From NCBI GenBank assembly GCA_000621425.1, contig JHYJ01000017.1, forward strand, positions 1 to 59,725: DNA of 59,725 bases, read 5' to 3'. Below, in pieces: positions 44,669 to 51,930 of this stretch (its first letter is position 1; each line of letters opens with the position of its first letter). The notes beneath the pieces are model-generated. The model made no database searches. It had not been told where the DNA came from and saw only the letters and a list, made by a program, of their open reading frames with translations. This stretch comes from Lachnospiraceae bacterium AB2028 (GTDB lineage Bacteria; Bacillota; Clostridia; Lachnospirales; Lachnospiraceae). The translations under genes and the position numbers were made by a program.

Positions 44669-45535
44669 TTAATGTGCATGCAGGATACTCTTGGCTACTG
44701 CTCCGGTTTTAAAGAGCGTAAACGCAAGAAGGATCGTGTATCCCATGACTCCCCACAGGGAGCCGATGATGTCTGTGGTAAATGATATGGTCTGGATAAG
44801 CACCGCGTAGATTCCCACACACACCATGATCAGGAACCCCTGGAATCCCAGTGCGAAAAGTGATCTTAAATAATTCTGCCCCATCATGCTCTGCTCTTTG
44901 TTCCCAAAGGTTGCAAAAGGTATAGGGGCAAGACTGACCATGAGATAGATCTCGATCATTCTTGCATATACGATGACAAAGATCAGTGCCGATAAGATGT
45001 AGATCAAAAACTGCACTATAAATGACTGCAGGTATATCGAAAGCAAAGGCCCGATATCCATGTCTTCAAGCGTGTCTTCCATATCCGCAAGTGTACTGTC
45101 ATCTATCGCCGTGGATTCCGATATGATATCGCCCGACTCAGCGACCACATGCTGCGCCACATCAAAGACCGCCATTGTGATATTCATCGTATTTGTTATA
45201 AGCATCACTGCCACAAAGGTTTTAAAGATCCATTTCCAGAAGATCCAGGTTTCAAAATTTGCCAGATTATTATGGCCGATGACCAGCTGGATCAGCTCGT
45301 AACAGGCTATGAATGTAAGTATTATGCCGGCAATCGGCATGATCACGTTCTCTGAGAGAGTTGCGATCATGTTGTAAACTGCCGGCTGAAAATCAGCAGG
45401 AGAGGTTCCCACCTCTGTTGCTATTGCACCAACCTCAGCATTTACTGACTGGAAGGTGTTACTGATATTGTCCATAATGCCTGAAACAAGAAGCTCGCGA
45501 AACCAGTCCTCGATTGACTCAAGTATGCTGTCCAC
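44669..45535 (-). CDS. VirB6/TrbL-like conjugation channel protein
   Basis: A 288-residue polytopic protein with about five to six membrane helices (IMPIAGIILTFIACYELIQL, FIVQFLIYILSALIFVIVY, FQGFLIMVCVGIYAVLIQT). The layout of an outside N-terminal helix plus a conserved EIYLMVSLAPIPFATFG matches the VirB6/TrbL-type proteins of CD1107-like ICEs. The start is GTG, six bases after AGGAGG. It probably forms the channel centre. Confidence 0.87.
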   Translation of the reverse strand: MDSILESIEDWFRELLVSGIMDNISNTFQSVNAEVGAIATEVGTSPADFQPAVYNMIATLSENVIMPIAGIILTFIACYELIQLVIGHNNLANFETWIFWKWIFKTFVAVMLITNTMNITMAVFDVAQHVVAESGDIISESTAIDDSTLADMEDTLEDMDIGPLLSIYLQSFIVQFLIYILSALIFVIVYARMIEIYLMVSLAPIPFATFGNKEQSMMGQNYLRSLFALGFQGFLIMVCVGIYAVLIQTISFTTDIIGSLWGVMGYTILLAFTLFKTGAVAKSILHAH

Positions 45536-45610
45536 TTGTTACCTCCTGTTCTTCCTATCCCGCCTCCGGGAATAAATCGATTGATACCTTAAGATTCCGT
45601 ATGAAGGTCT

Positions 45611-45650
45611 TAAAACGCAGGAAGGAAGCGGATTTTCCGCCTCCCCCTGC
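45611..45650 (-). terminator. Hairpin terminator or attenuator after Maff2
   Basis: On the minus strand GCAGG, an inner GCGGA-aaa-TCCGC stem and CCTGC fold into a long GC-rich hairpin followed by GTTTTA. It lies 26 bp after the Maff2 stop and before the VirB6-like gene, so it may set the ratio between the abundant small protein and the downstream channel genes. Confidence 0.55.
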
Positions 45651-45675
45651 CATAAACCCTTTCATACCCTGCGGA

Positions 45676-45891
45676 TCAACCGAAGAGTCCGGAAAGCAAG
45701 GGAACAAGGGTGATTCCGATGAGTGCAACGCCACCACCGGCCATGAGCTGCTTCATGCCCTGGCTCTTTGCACCCGGGTTATCATTACCATAGCCCTCCA
45801 TGAGGTTGATCGCTCCCCAAATGCCAAGACCTGCACCAAGTGCAACTACGAGTGTCTGAAGTACGCCTACTGCGCTGTTGAAAAATTCCAT
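45676..45891 (-). CDS. Maff2 family small membrane protein
   Basis: A 71-residue protein with two hydrophobic helices (LQTLVVALGAGLGIWGAINL and LMAGGGVALIGITLVPLLSG) around a hydrophilic loop, GYGNDNPGAKSQGMKQ, characteristic of Maff2 proteins in Clostridia ICEs. The size and fold recall VirB2-like pilin subunits, though no pilus is known. GGAGG precedes the ATG. Confidence 0.88.
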   Translation of the reverse strand: MEFFNSAVGVLQTLVVALGAGLGIWGAINLMEGYGNDNPGAKSQGMKQLMAGGGVALIGITLVPLLSGLFG

Positions 45892-46053
45892 GATTAAATT
45901 CCTCCGTTTTGTTTTTTGTTATTGGTTTCTTTTTTGCAGAGCCCCCTTTCCCCGGGCCACCGGCCAAGCGTCCCGGTGAATGTCCCTGCGGTTCCATATT
46001 CAGTTGTCGTTTCCGGGGATCCGCCGACAGACCCTCCGGTATGCGCGCATAAG
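45892..46053 (-). other. GC-rich leader upstream of Maff2
   Basis: About 160 bp with several GC-rich potential hairpins (gggacgcttgg, ccggtggcccggggaaagg). It lies between the VirD4 terminator and the Maff2 ribosome site. Read as an untranslated leader or small-RNA region; a frame spanning it on the minus strand (46090-45785) has an implausible composition. Confidence 0.35.
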
Positions 46054-46083
46054 AAAAAGCCCTCAGGAATTTCCCGGGAGCTT
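46054..46083 (-). terminator. Rho-independent terminator after VirD4
   Basis: AGCTCCCGGG and CCTGAGGGCT pair (with two G-U pairs) around aaatt, followed by TTTTTC, 26 bp after the VirD4 stop on the minus strand. It would separate the coupling-protein transcript from the channel genes. Confidence 0.65.
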
Positions 46084-46108
46084 GTTTCACAAAATTGTTT
46101 GTGGAGCG

Positions 46109-47866
46109 CTACTCCACTTCGACGACTTCGTATTCATCGTCAGCTTTCAGTATTAAGTTGTGATTCAGGAACTTCTCGATATCGAACCAGTTCCTTTTGT
46201 CCGCATCCGCAGTGAGCGGATACTTCGGGTGCTGTGTCAGATCATACTTGCTTGAAAGAAATGGTCTTACACCACGGATCTGCACGATACATTTACCGCC
46301 GTCCATGACCGCCAGTTCATCGATGCTCATAAGATCGTGACCAAGTTTCTGGTAGTTCATGTTATAGCTCTGGCTCGTTCCCCTGGTCTCTCCCGTGTTA
46401 TACATATCTATTGTCTCTTTACCCAGAGTTGAGTTGAGGTCCTTAAGGGTCGTCTGTTCAGAGCCTCCAAGGAATATCTGACTGTCACAGTTGCCTATGA
46501 TCGTGTCAGCGTTATCCTTGTATATCGCTTTTAACTGCGATTTTGCCTGCAGCACCAGGGCTGCAGAAATCTCACGGCTTCGGATCGTTGCCATGAGTTT
46601 TTCCAGGTTCGGGATCTGTCCGATATTCGCCGCCTCATCTATAAGGCACCGCACATGTACCGGCAATCTCCCGCCGTAAACATCATCTGCCTTTTCGCAT
46701 AACAGATTAAATAACTGCGTATACACCATACTGATCAGAAAGTTGAAAGTCGCATCCGTATCCGACATGATCAGGAACAGTGCTGTCTTCCTATCTCCCA
46801 GTGTATCAAGCTCCAGTTCATCGTATGCCGTGATCTCTCGAAGCTCCTTTATATCGAAGGGAGCAAGTCTTGCACCGCAGCTCACGAGTATGGATTTGGC
46901 CGTTTTTCCGGCACTTAATTTATATTTGGCATACTGACGTACCGCAAAGTGATCCGGTTCTCTTTCAGCCAGCTCCTCAAACATAAGATCCACGGGATTC
47001 TTGAACTCTTCATCATCCTCCCTGACCTCCATCGCATTTATCATTTCAAGCAGCGTTGAGAAGTTCTGCTCCTCTTCCGGCGCCTCATAATGGATGTATC
47101 CGATCAGTGCGGAATACAGAAGTTTTTCTGCTTTCTCCCAGAACTCATCCCCGCCTTTTCCTTCACCTTTCGTATTGGCGATCAGCGTTGTGACAAGCTT
47201 TAAGATGTCTTTTTCGTCATGCACATAAGCAAATGGGTTGTAATGCATACTCTTTTTGAAATTGATCGTATTAAAGATCTTCATCCGGTATCCGTTCTTT
47301 ACAAGTGCATTCCCGATCTCGTTTACAACCGTTCCTTTTGGATCGGTAACTACATAAGATGAATGCATCTGCAGAAGGTTTGGTTTGATGAAAAATCTCG
47401 TTTTACCTGAACCGGAACCACCTACAACCAGGGTATTTTTGTTCCTGGCATATTTCGGTTCTTTCGGCCTGCCGTTCATGGTAAGTCTCTCGCTCTGCGA
47501 AAGAATGACATTATTCTCAAACACAGGATCCATATACGGCTCTATATCCGAGTGGTTTCCCCACCTGGCAGAACCATATTCCTGGTTATGCCGGAACTTC
47601 TTTGCATTCTTGCTTTTCATGTACACCGCAAGCCTTAATATCCCGCCGATTGCAAGACCGACTAAAAGATCTACAGGATTAAAGCTTGGCATCGGATTTG
47701 AAAATGCTGCACCGAAACACCCGTCCAGCACCAGGCTCTGCACCTTTTCAGATGCATTTGTTCCCGATGCTATACGGAAAGCTTCTCCGATATTGGTTGC
47801 AAAAAGCCCCACGATCACATAAGGGATATTGAGGATTATGAGTTTCTTGAGATTCTTTGTTTTCAC
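46109..47866 (-). CDS. VirD4-like type IV coupling protein
   Basis: A 585-residue ATPase that brings the relaxase-DNA complex to the channel. An N-terminal membrane segment (residues 9-22, and 60-75) is followed by Walker A GGSGSGKT at 149-156, a TraG/TraD-type RecA core with RCLIDEAANIGQIPNLE, and TIIGNCDSQIFLGG. The start is GTG overlapping the PcfB stop (GTGA), so the two are coupled, as for PcfB and PcfC in enterococcal plasmids. Confidence 0.93.
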   Translation of the reverse strand: MKTKNLKKLIILNIPYVIVGLFATNIGEAFRIASGTNASEKVQSLVLDGCFGAAFSNPMPSFNPVDLLVGLAIGGILRLAVYMKSKNAKKFRHNQEYGSARWGNHSDIEPYMDPVFENNVILSQSERLTMNGRPKEPKYARNKNTLVVGGSGSGKTRFFIKPNLLQMHSSYVVTDPKGTVVNEIGNALVKNGYRMKIFNTINFKKSMHYNPFAYVHDEKDILKLVTTLIANTKGEGKGGDEFWEKAEKLLYSALIGYIHYEAPEEEQNFSTLLEMINAMEVREDDEEFKNPVDLMFEELAEREPDHFAVRQYAKYKLSAGKTAKSILVSCGARLAPFDIKELREITAYDELELDTLGDRKTALFLIMSDTDATFNFLISMVYTQLFNLLCEKADDVYGGRLPVHVRCLIDEAANIGQIPNLEKLMATIRSREISAALVLQAKSQLKAIYKDNADTIIGNCDSQIFLGGSEQTTLKDLNSTLGKETIDMYNTGETRGTSQSYNMNYQKLGHDLMSIDELAVMDGGKCIVQIRGVRPFLSSKYDLTQHPKYPLTADADKRNWFDIEKFLNHNLILKADDEYEVVEVE

Positions 47867-48363
47867 AGTTCTCTCTCCTTCCTCCTCTCCTTATTCTTGC
47901 GGGGCATGGAAGCAACTTTCTCTTTGAACTTTTTCAGTTTCTGCAGGATGCTCGGTTTCTCCTTTGCTGCTCTCTCCTTCTTCTTCGTCTGCTTTGCCGC
48001 ATACTCTTTCAGGATCTGTGTGATCGCATCAGCATCCTTCGCCTTAAAGAACACTGTGTACCTCGGCGGAACTGCTTCTTTGTCCTTAACTATCGCAAAA
48101 TCCACCCCGTACTTATTCGCGATCTTTTTGAAATCCTTTATACCGGAATCGCCGATGTCCATACTGGAAACGCCCTGTCCCTGTCCGATCAGTTTCTTCA
48201 CAGACTGCTTACCTTTAACATTTTCATGAGACACCTTTGCGACATCCCTTTTTCTCTGATGATGCCGGTACCAGGCATGCAGACCGCGGAGCAGTGTTCT
48301 CACCGTCACCTTTCCTGTCTGTATCGCCAGCTGTACCGACTTGTTTTCTACTTCCTCCTGCAA
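47863..48363 (-). CDS. PcfB family protein (DUF3801)
   Basis: A 166-residue basic protein starting with TTG (GGAAGTG before it) and matching PcfB by the region VQLAIQTGKVTVRTLLRGL and FKKIANKYGVDFAIVKD. In pCF10, PcfB helps load the relaxase on the coupling protein. It directly precedes and overlaps the VirD4 gene. Confidence 0.88.
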   Translation of the reverse strand: MQEEVENKSVQLAIQTGKVTVRTLLRGLHAWYRHHQRKRDVAKVSHENVKGKQSVKKLIGQGQGVSSMDIGDSGIKDFKKIANKYGVDFAIVKDKEAVPPRYTVFFKAKDADAITQILKEYAAKQTKKKERAAKEKPSILQKLKKFKEKVASMPRKNKERRKEREL

Positions 48364-48392
48364 TCTATCACTTCCTTTCCCGGGCTTTCATG

Positions 48393-48728
48393 CTATTCAC
48401 CGCACTCAAGCACACCTTCCAAAGTTGTAGGGATCACCTTCGAATGCTTAGCTACAGAAATATCCGCACGGACATCATCATTGATCTTCTTTCCGCAGAC
48501 CACGAGAAATCTCGCCCGCTTAAGTAAATCCTCCGACATCTCCCGGCGCTTCTTTTCTCCGTCAGGATCATCCTCTGCAATGATGCCGCTGAATGCCAGC
48601 ACCGGACACAACGGAAGATATCCTGCCTTTACAAGCTCGCCGCAGTATTTCCTTGCCTGGTCCTCCGCATCCACGCGGTTCTTGCTCCACGCTGCCGTTA
48701 CATATGCTCTTGGTATTGTTCTGCTCAT
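48393..48728 (-). CDS. DUF7768 / nucleoside 2-deoxyribosyltransferase-like protein
   Basis: A 111-residue protein starting SRTIPRAYVTAAWSKN, with ARFLVVCGKKINDDVRADI, a Rossmann-like alpha/beta fold recalling DUF4406/DUF7768 proteins related to nucleoside deoxyribosyltransferases. The ATG at 48728 has an AGGAGG site. Similar genes occur in the same place in many Clostridia ICEs. Function unknown. Confidence 0.7.
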   Translation of the reverse strand: MSRTIPRAYVTAAWSKNRVDAEDQARKYCGELVKAGYLPLCPVLAFSGIIAEDDPDGEKKRREMSEDLLKRARFLVVCGKKINDDVRADISVAKHSKVIPTTLEGVLECGE

Positions 48729-48738
48729 ATCGCGCCTC

Positions 48739-49149
48739 CTAAAACAGTTCCAGAGCAGAGAACTCCTGCCCGTCGCCAACGATCGTGATCAGCCTGCTCT
48801 CGAATTCTCCGGCTGCTTCCTGAAATTCCTCGCCTGCCAGTAATGAAAGCTTTTCATATTCATACTTCAGGATGATTGCAGATCCGATAAAGCATTTGCC
48901 GGTTTCGAAATTGATTATCTTATCACCGTTGAACAATGCGATATAATTTGAACTTCCGAGATATTCTCCATGTTCCACTTCACTCAGTCTTTCCAAAATG
49001 GAATTCGCTTCAAAAGCATCCGCTATCCTGGATTTACCATTCGTTCCGATGATCAGGGCTCCTTCCTCTTTCTTCTTATAACTGTTTTCTGTCCAAACAG
49101 CTCCGTCATTTACCGGATCCAGTTTGATAGTTACATTCAGTGTCTTCAA
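48739..49149 (-). CDS. Uncharacterised 136-residue protein
   Basis: Taken from a TTG at 49149 nine bases after AGGAGG. The longer reading from 49191 has no such site and overlaps the replication gene. Contains KLDPVNDGAVWTENSY and GKCFIGSAIILKYEYEKL. Family unknown; it is placed between the replication initiator and the DUF7768 gene. Confidence 0.6.
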   Translation of the reverse strand: MKTLNVTIKLDPVNDGAVWTENSYKKKEEGALIIGTNGKSRIADAFEANSILERLSEVEHGEYLGSSNYIALFNGDKIINFETGKCFIGSAIILKYEYEKLSLLAGEEFQEAAGEFESRLITIVGDGQEFSALELF

Positions 49150-49165
49150 TTTATATTTCCTCCTG

Positions 49166-50068
49166 TTAGATTCTTCCTTCGGCCCTGTCATTATTCACCC
49201 AGGCCTGATAGTAGCTCTGCATGGTGAGCGGAGCATTGTACAGTGCTGCCAGCAGGTACTGTTTGATATTTCGTACCTTGCTTCCGTTATTCTTCATACA
49301 GCCGAGAACATACTCGATATGCATGAAATCAAGCTTCATAAACTGAGACCTTACAACTGCAGCCGGTTTATCATCCCCGGCAATACGGATGTACTTCCTT
49401 TTTGAACAGATCGCATCAAGCATGAGATCTATGATTGCATCGATAGTCTCCCTGTCATACGGATAACGCTCACACAGGATATCCTTCTCCAGATGGTCAC
49501 AGAGATATAAATAGTATGCGTTTCTCTCATCCATACCCTCATCCTTATCCTCCTGGGATTTAGAGTTATCCACATTCCTTCCGGATAGGATAGGATCAGT
49601 CTTATTAATCTCAGTATTAATATTATTAGTCTTATTAGATTCCCGATCGCGGTTGTCCTGAATTCCCATTTGCGAATCTCCGGTATTCCCATTCTGGGAA
49701 TCACGGAATTCCCGGTTTGGGAATCGTGTAAAGTTTTTCACGTAGATGACCGTCGGTTTGCATAGACCCTGTTTCCGGCGTTCAATAAGTCCGAAGGAAT
49801 CAAGTTCCTTTAAAAGTCTGCACGCTTTTGTGTTGCCGCAGCGCAGGGCTTTCTTTACCGCTTCGATCGTATAGTAGACATACACATGGCCTTCATCATT
49901 GACCCAGCCATGCTCCCTGGAAAGACCGATCCGGTCCAAAAGCAGTCCATATAAAACCTTTGCTTCCGTTGAAAGCGATTCAAACATCTCTTCCGTAAAA
50001 AGCAGCTTGGGGATTCTGTAAAATGAATAGCTTTCTGACTGCTCCTCATAAAAGTAGTCAAACCACAT
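49166..50068 (-). CDS. Replication initiator, RepA_N type with DUF6017
   Basis: A 300-residue protein. Residues about 15-110 are the RepA_N winged helix (YSFYRIPKLLFTEEMFESLS, AKVLYGLLLDRIGLS), then a disordered linker (NNINTEINKTDPILSG), and from 170 a DUF6017/DnaD-like part (CMKNNGSKVRNIKQYLLAAL). Such proteins initiate replication of Firmicutes plasmids; in an ICE it suggests replication of the excised circle. The ATG at 50068 is chosen over a GTG at 50077 that overlaps the preceding stop. Confidence 0.85.
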   Translation of the reverse strand: MWFDYFYEEQSESYSFYRIPKLLFTEEMFESLSTEAKVLYGLLLDRIGLSREHGWVNDEGHVYVYYTIEAVKKALRCGNTKACRLLKELDSFGLIERRKQGLCKPTVIYVKNFTRFPNREFRDSQNGNTGDSQMGIQDNRDRESNKTNNINTEINKTDPILSGRNVDNSKSQEDKDEGMDERNAYYLYLCDHLEKDILCERYPYDRETIDAIIDLMLDAICSKRKYIRIAGDDKPAAVVRSQFMKLDFMHIEYVLGCMKNNGSKVRNIKQYLLAALYNAPLTMQSYYQAWVNNDRAEGRI

Positions 50069-50073
50069 AGCTG

Positions 50074-50283
50074 TCACGCTTTCTTTGCGATCTGCTTCTT
50101 AGCCTTCCTGTGCTCATCCATGATCTTTTTATAGCAGGGAAAACAGAATGATCTGCTGCGCCCATAAGGACAGCTATTCCTGCAGTTTTTAGGATTCTCA
50201 GCCGGACTTTCTTTTCCGATTGCCGATGAATAAGGCTTTTCAAATGCAGTGGACTTAACCATCTGCTCATTTATCTCTGTCAT
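50074..50283 (-). CDS. Small cysteine-containing protein next to repA
   Basis: A 69-residue protein with NCRNSCPYGRSRSFCFPCYKK, likely a metal-binding knuckle, and a basic tail. AAAGGA lies before the ATG at 50283. The stop codon overlaps the alternative GTG start of repA. It begins with the same SSAIGKE type of text as BrxA starts (YSSAIKK), which is probably coincidence. Function unknown. Confidence 0.6.
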   Translation of the reverse strand: MTEINEQMVKSTAFEKPYSSAIGKESPAENPKNCRNSCPYGRSRSFCFPCYKKIMDEHRKAKKQIAKKA

Positions 50284-50303
50284 TTTCAGTTCCTTTCCCG
50301 GCA

Positions 50304-50344
50304 AAAGAAAAGCGCTCGGCCAAGTCTCCTTAGACCGAACGCTT
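50304..50344 (-). terminator. Rho-independent terminator after DUF5688
   Basis: On the minus strand AAGCGTTCGG and CCGAGCGCTT pair around taaggagacttgg and are followed by TTCTTTT. It lies 33 bp after the DUF5688 stop, so DUF5688 is transcribed as its own unit. Confidence 0.6.
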
Positions 50345-50376
50345 CAAAAGCCGATCACTATTTGTTTATGCTAAGA

Positions 50377-51453
50377 TCAGAGAGCTTCGCCGCCCTTTGC
50401 CTTCGCACCTTTGTCAATGGTTTCCTTCTTGGGAGTCTTTGCGACTTCCTCTTTCTTTGCCTTCAGCTCACCGAGGACGGAGCCTTTCTCCTCCTTCTCG
50501 GCAGTTTCCTCACGCTGCGCCTGGCGCTCCACGAACTTCTCACCAAGCTCGAAGATCTTCGCCTGGGAGTCATAGTGGTAAACGCTGTCGGTAAGCTTAT
50601 CCGCAGGAGCAACCTGAGTCGCATTGACTTCCTTTACCATGTTCTCAAGATCCTTAAGATCCATCTTTCCGTTGTCAGGAACGATCAGAACCTCGTGGAT
50701 GCTCGAAGGTAGAATGAAGAAGTCTCCGCCGACTCTCTCAGATGCCTGGTCCATGAAATCCTGGTAAGCAAGAACGCCGGCGCCGTGTACCTTATCAGGA
50801 ACAGTAGCAACAAACATCTGCTCGTCCTTCGGATCCACAGGAAAGATTCCCAGCATTTCGGCCTGGTCAAAGCCCATCATTTCTGCCATGACCTCGCTCA
50901 TGCCCTTGATCTCCGCGGGCTTGATCTGAGGTGCATTCTCCATCGCATCTGCGTGAAGCTGCTCGGGAGTAACGCCCATGTTCTCAAGGATCTGGTTGGT
51001 TACCAGGATAGATGCTCGTCCCTCTTCATCAGAACTTAAGATGAAGCGGTACACAACCGCCATGTCTTCCATGTTCTGATGAGGTACGTTCTCAAGCATC
51101 TCCTTGTTAGCCTCCGCAGAAACAACTTCCATAGCAAGCTTTTCCTTCATCTGGCTGTAATCGGTAAGCGCAGCCACATCAATGTCCGGTCTCTGCTCGA
51201 TCCCTCTGCTGATGGTCTCAACTGCCTTACCGACCACACTGTCGTAAGGAGTGCCGTCCTGCACCGCATCGTAGAACTTCTCAAGTGACATGTTCACGCC
51301 GATGTTGCTTCCTTCAGGAGTAACGGTGATAGCCTCATAGCTTTCATTAAGCTTGTTGACTTCGTTTACGCTGACCTTCACATCTGCGCCCTGCTCTGCA
51401 AGTCTGTCCTTCACATCCGCGACAAACTGTTCTTTGAAATTTTCGTAATCCAT
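50377..51453 (-). CDS. DUF5688 family protein
   Basis: A 358-residue protein with the family layout: FKEQFVADVKDRLAEQ, QNMEDMAVVYRFILSSDEEG, and FFILPSSIHEVLIVPD. The tail is Lys/Glu-rich. It is common in Lachnospiraceae ICEs and its role is unknown, possibly a cytoplasmic regulator or scaffold. The start at 51453 has AAAGGAT upstream; a longer frame from 51525 has no ribosome site and includes a predicted hairpin. Confidence 0.8.
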   Translation of the reverse strand: MDYENFKEQFVADVKDRLAEQGADVKVSVNEVNKLNESYEAITVTPEGSNIGVNMSLEKFYDAVQDGTPYDSVVGKAVETISRGIEQRPDIDVAALTDYSQMKEKLAMEVVSAEANKEMLENVPHQNMEDMAVVYRFILSSDEEGRASILVTNQILENMGVTPEQLHADAMENAPQIKPAEIKGMSEVMAEMMGFDQAEMLGIFPVDPKDEQMFVATVPDKVHGAGVLAYQDFMDQASERVGGDFFILPSSIHEVLIVPDNGKMDLKDLENMVKEVNATQVAPADKLTDSVYHYDSQAKIFELGEKFVERQAQREETAEKEEKGSVLGELKAKKEEVAKTPKKETIDKGAKAKGGEAL

Positions 51454-51523
51454 TTTTGTTTTATCCTTTCGCTTATTTGATGTAGGCTTCGGATCGTCAT
51501 CCTCGGCCTGGGTGAATGGCATC

Positions 51524-51571
51524 AAAAAAGCGCCAGGCTCACAACCTCTTTCGAAGTCATGATCTGACGCT
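51524..51571 (-). terminator. Terminator in the leader of DUF5688
   Basis: AGCGTCAG and CTGGCGCT pair across about 32 bases on the minus strand and are followed by TTTTTTG. It would end the RiPP-cassette transcript, or act as an attenuator for DUF5688. Confidence 0.55.
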
Positions 51572-51649
51572 CATCTTTGCCGGTATTCTTTTGCAAAAGA
51601 AAATGGACTCGGCGGCTCGGGTTTTTGTTTTCCCGTTCGCTTTGTCCAT
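51557..51649 (-). other. Possible 30-codon leader frame before DUF5688
   Basis: ATG at 51649, stop at 51557; the 30 residues start MDKANGKTKTRAAES. No ribosome site is visible. The frame ends inside the terminator stem, the arrangement of an attenuator, but this is speculative. Confidence 0.2.
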
Positions 51650-51691
51650 TGTAAATATATCACATTGATTTCAAGAAAAAAATACTCAAAC

Positions 51692-51735
51692 GGTACTATC
51701 TTCGTACTATTTCGGTACTATTTTGGTACTTTTCC
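51692..51735. repeat. Four tandem 11-bp repeats (iteron-like)
   Basis: ggtactatctt, cgtactatttc, ggtactatttt and ggtacttttcc lie head to tail with an exact 11-base period at 51692-51735. The period equals one helical turn, so a protein binding every copy would contact one face of the DNA. The array overlaps the end of the small basic gene and lies upstream of DUF5688 and repA. Confidence 0.65.
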
Positions 51736-51921
51736 TATCATCTTTCCCAAAAGTTTCCATACGCCTTGCTGTTTTTTTGCTTTCTCATTAGGCTCTTCCT
51801 TTTTTGTTTTCTCTACCTCATGGCTGTAACCCTTGAAATCATCATCATATAGATCACTAAGCTCATCCTTACGCTGTTTAATATAATCCATTCTTGAAGA
51901 ATAATTCCGATATCGCATCAT
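51718..51921 (-). CDS. Small basic protein after the UvrA-like gene
   Basis: A 67-residue highly charged protein (MDYIKQRKDELSDLYDDDF, GVWKLLGKMIGKVPK) with a possible amphipathic C-terminal helix. The start is uncertain: a GTG at 51930 or the ATG pair at 51921/51918. Family unknown. It lies directly after the UvrA-like gene, before a terminator, so it may be the last gene of the peptide cassette. Confidence 0.5.
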   Translation of the reverse strand: MMRYRNYSSRMDYIKQRKDELSDLYDDDFKGYSHEVEKTKKEEPNEKAKKQQGVWKLLGKMIGKVPK

Positions 51922-51930
51922 AGCCCTCAC

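Noticed and set aside
45785-46090. A minus-strand 101-residue gene overlapping Maff2
   Set aside because: It covers a structured GC-rich leader and shares the Maff2 ribosome site; composition is Pro/Lys/Gly-rich and implausible.
51692-51735. A CRISPR array
   Set aside because: Units are 11 bases with no spacers, and no cas genes are in the window.
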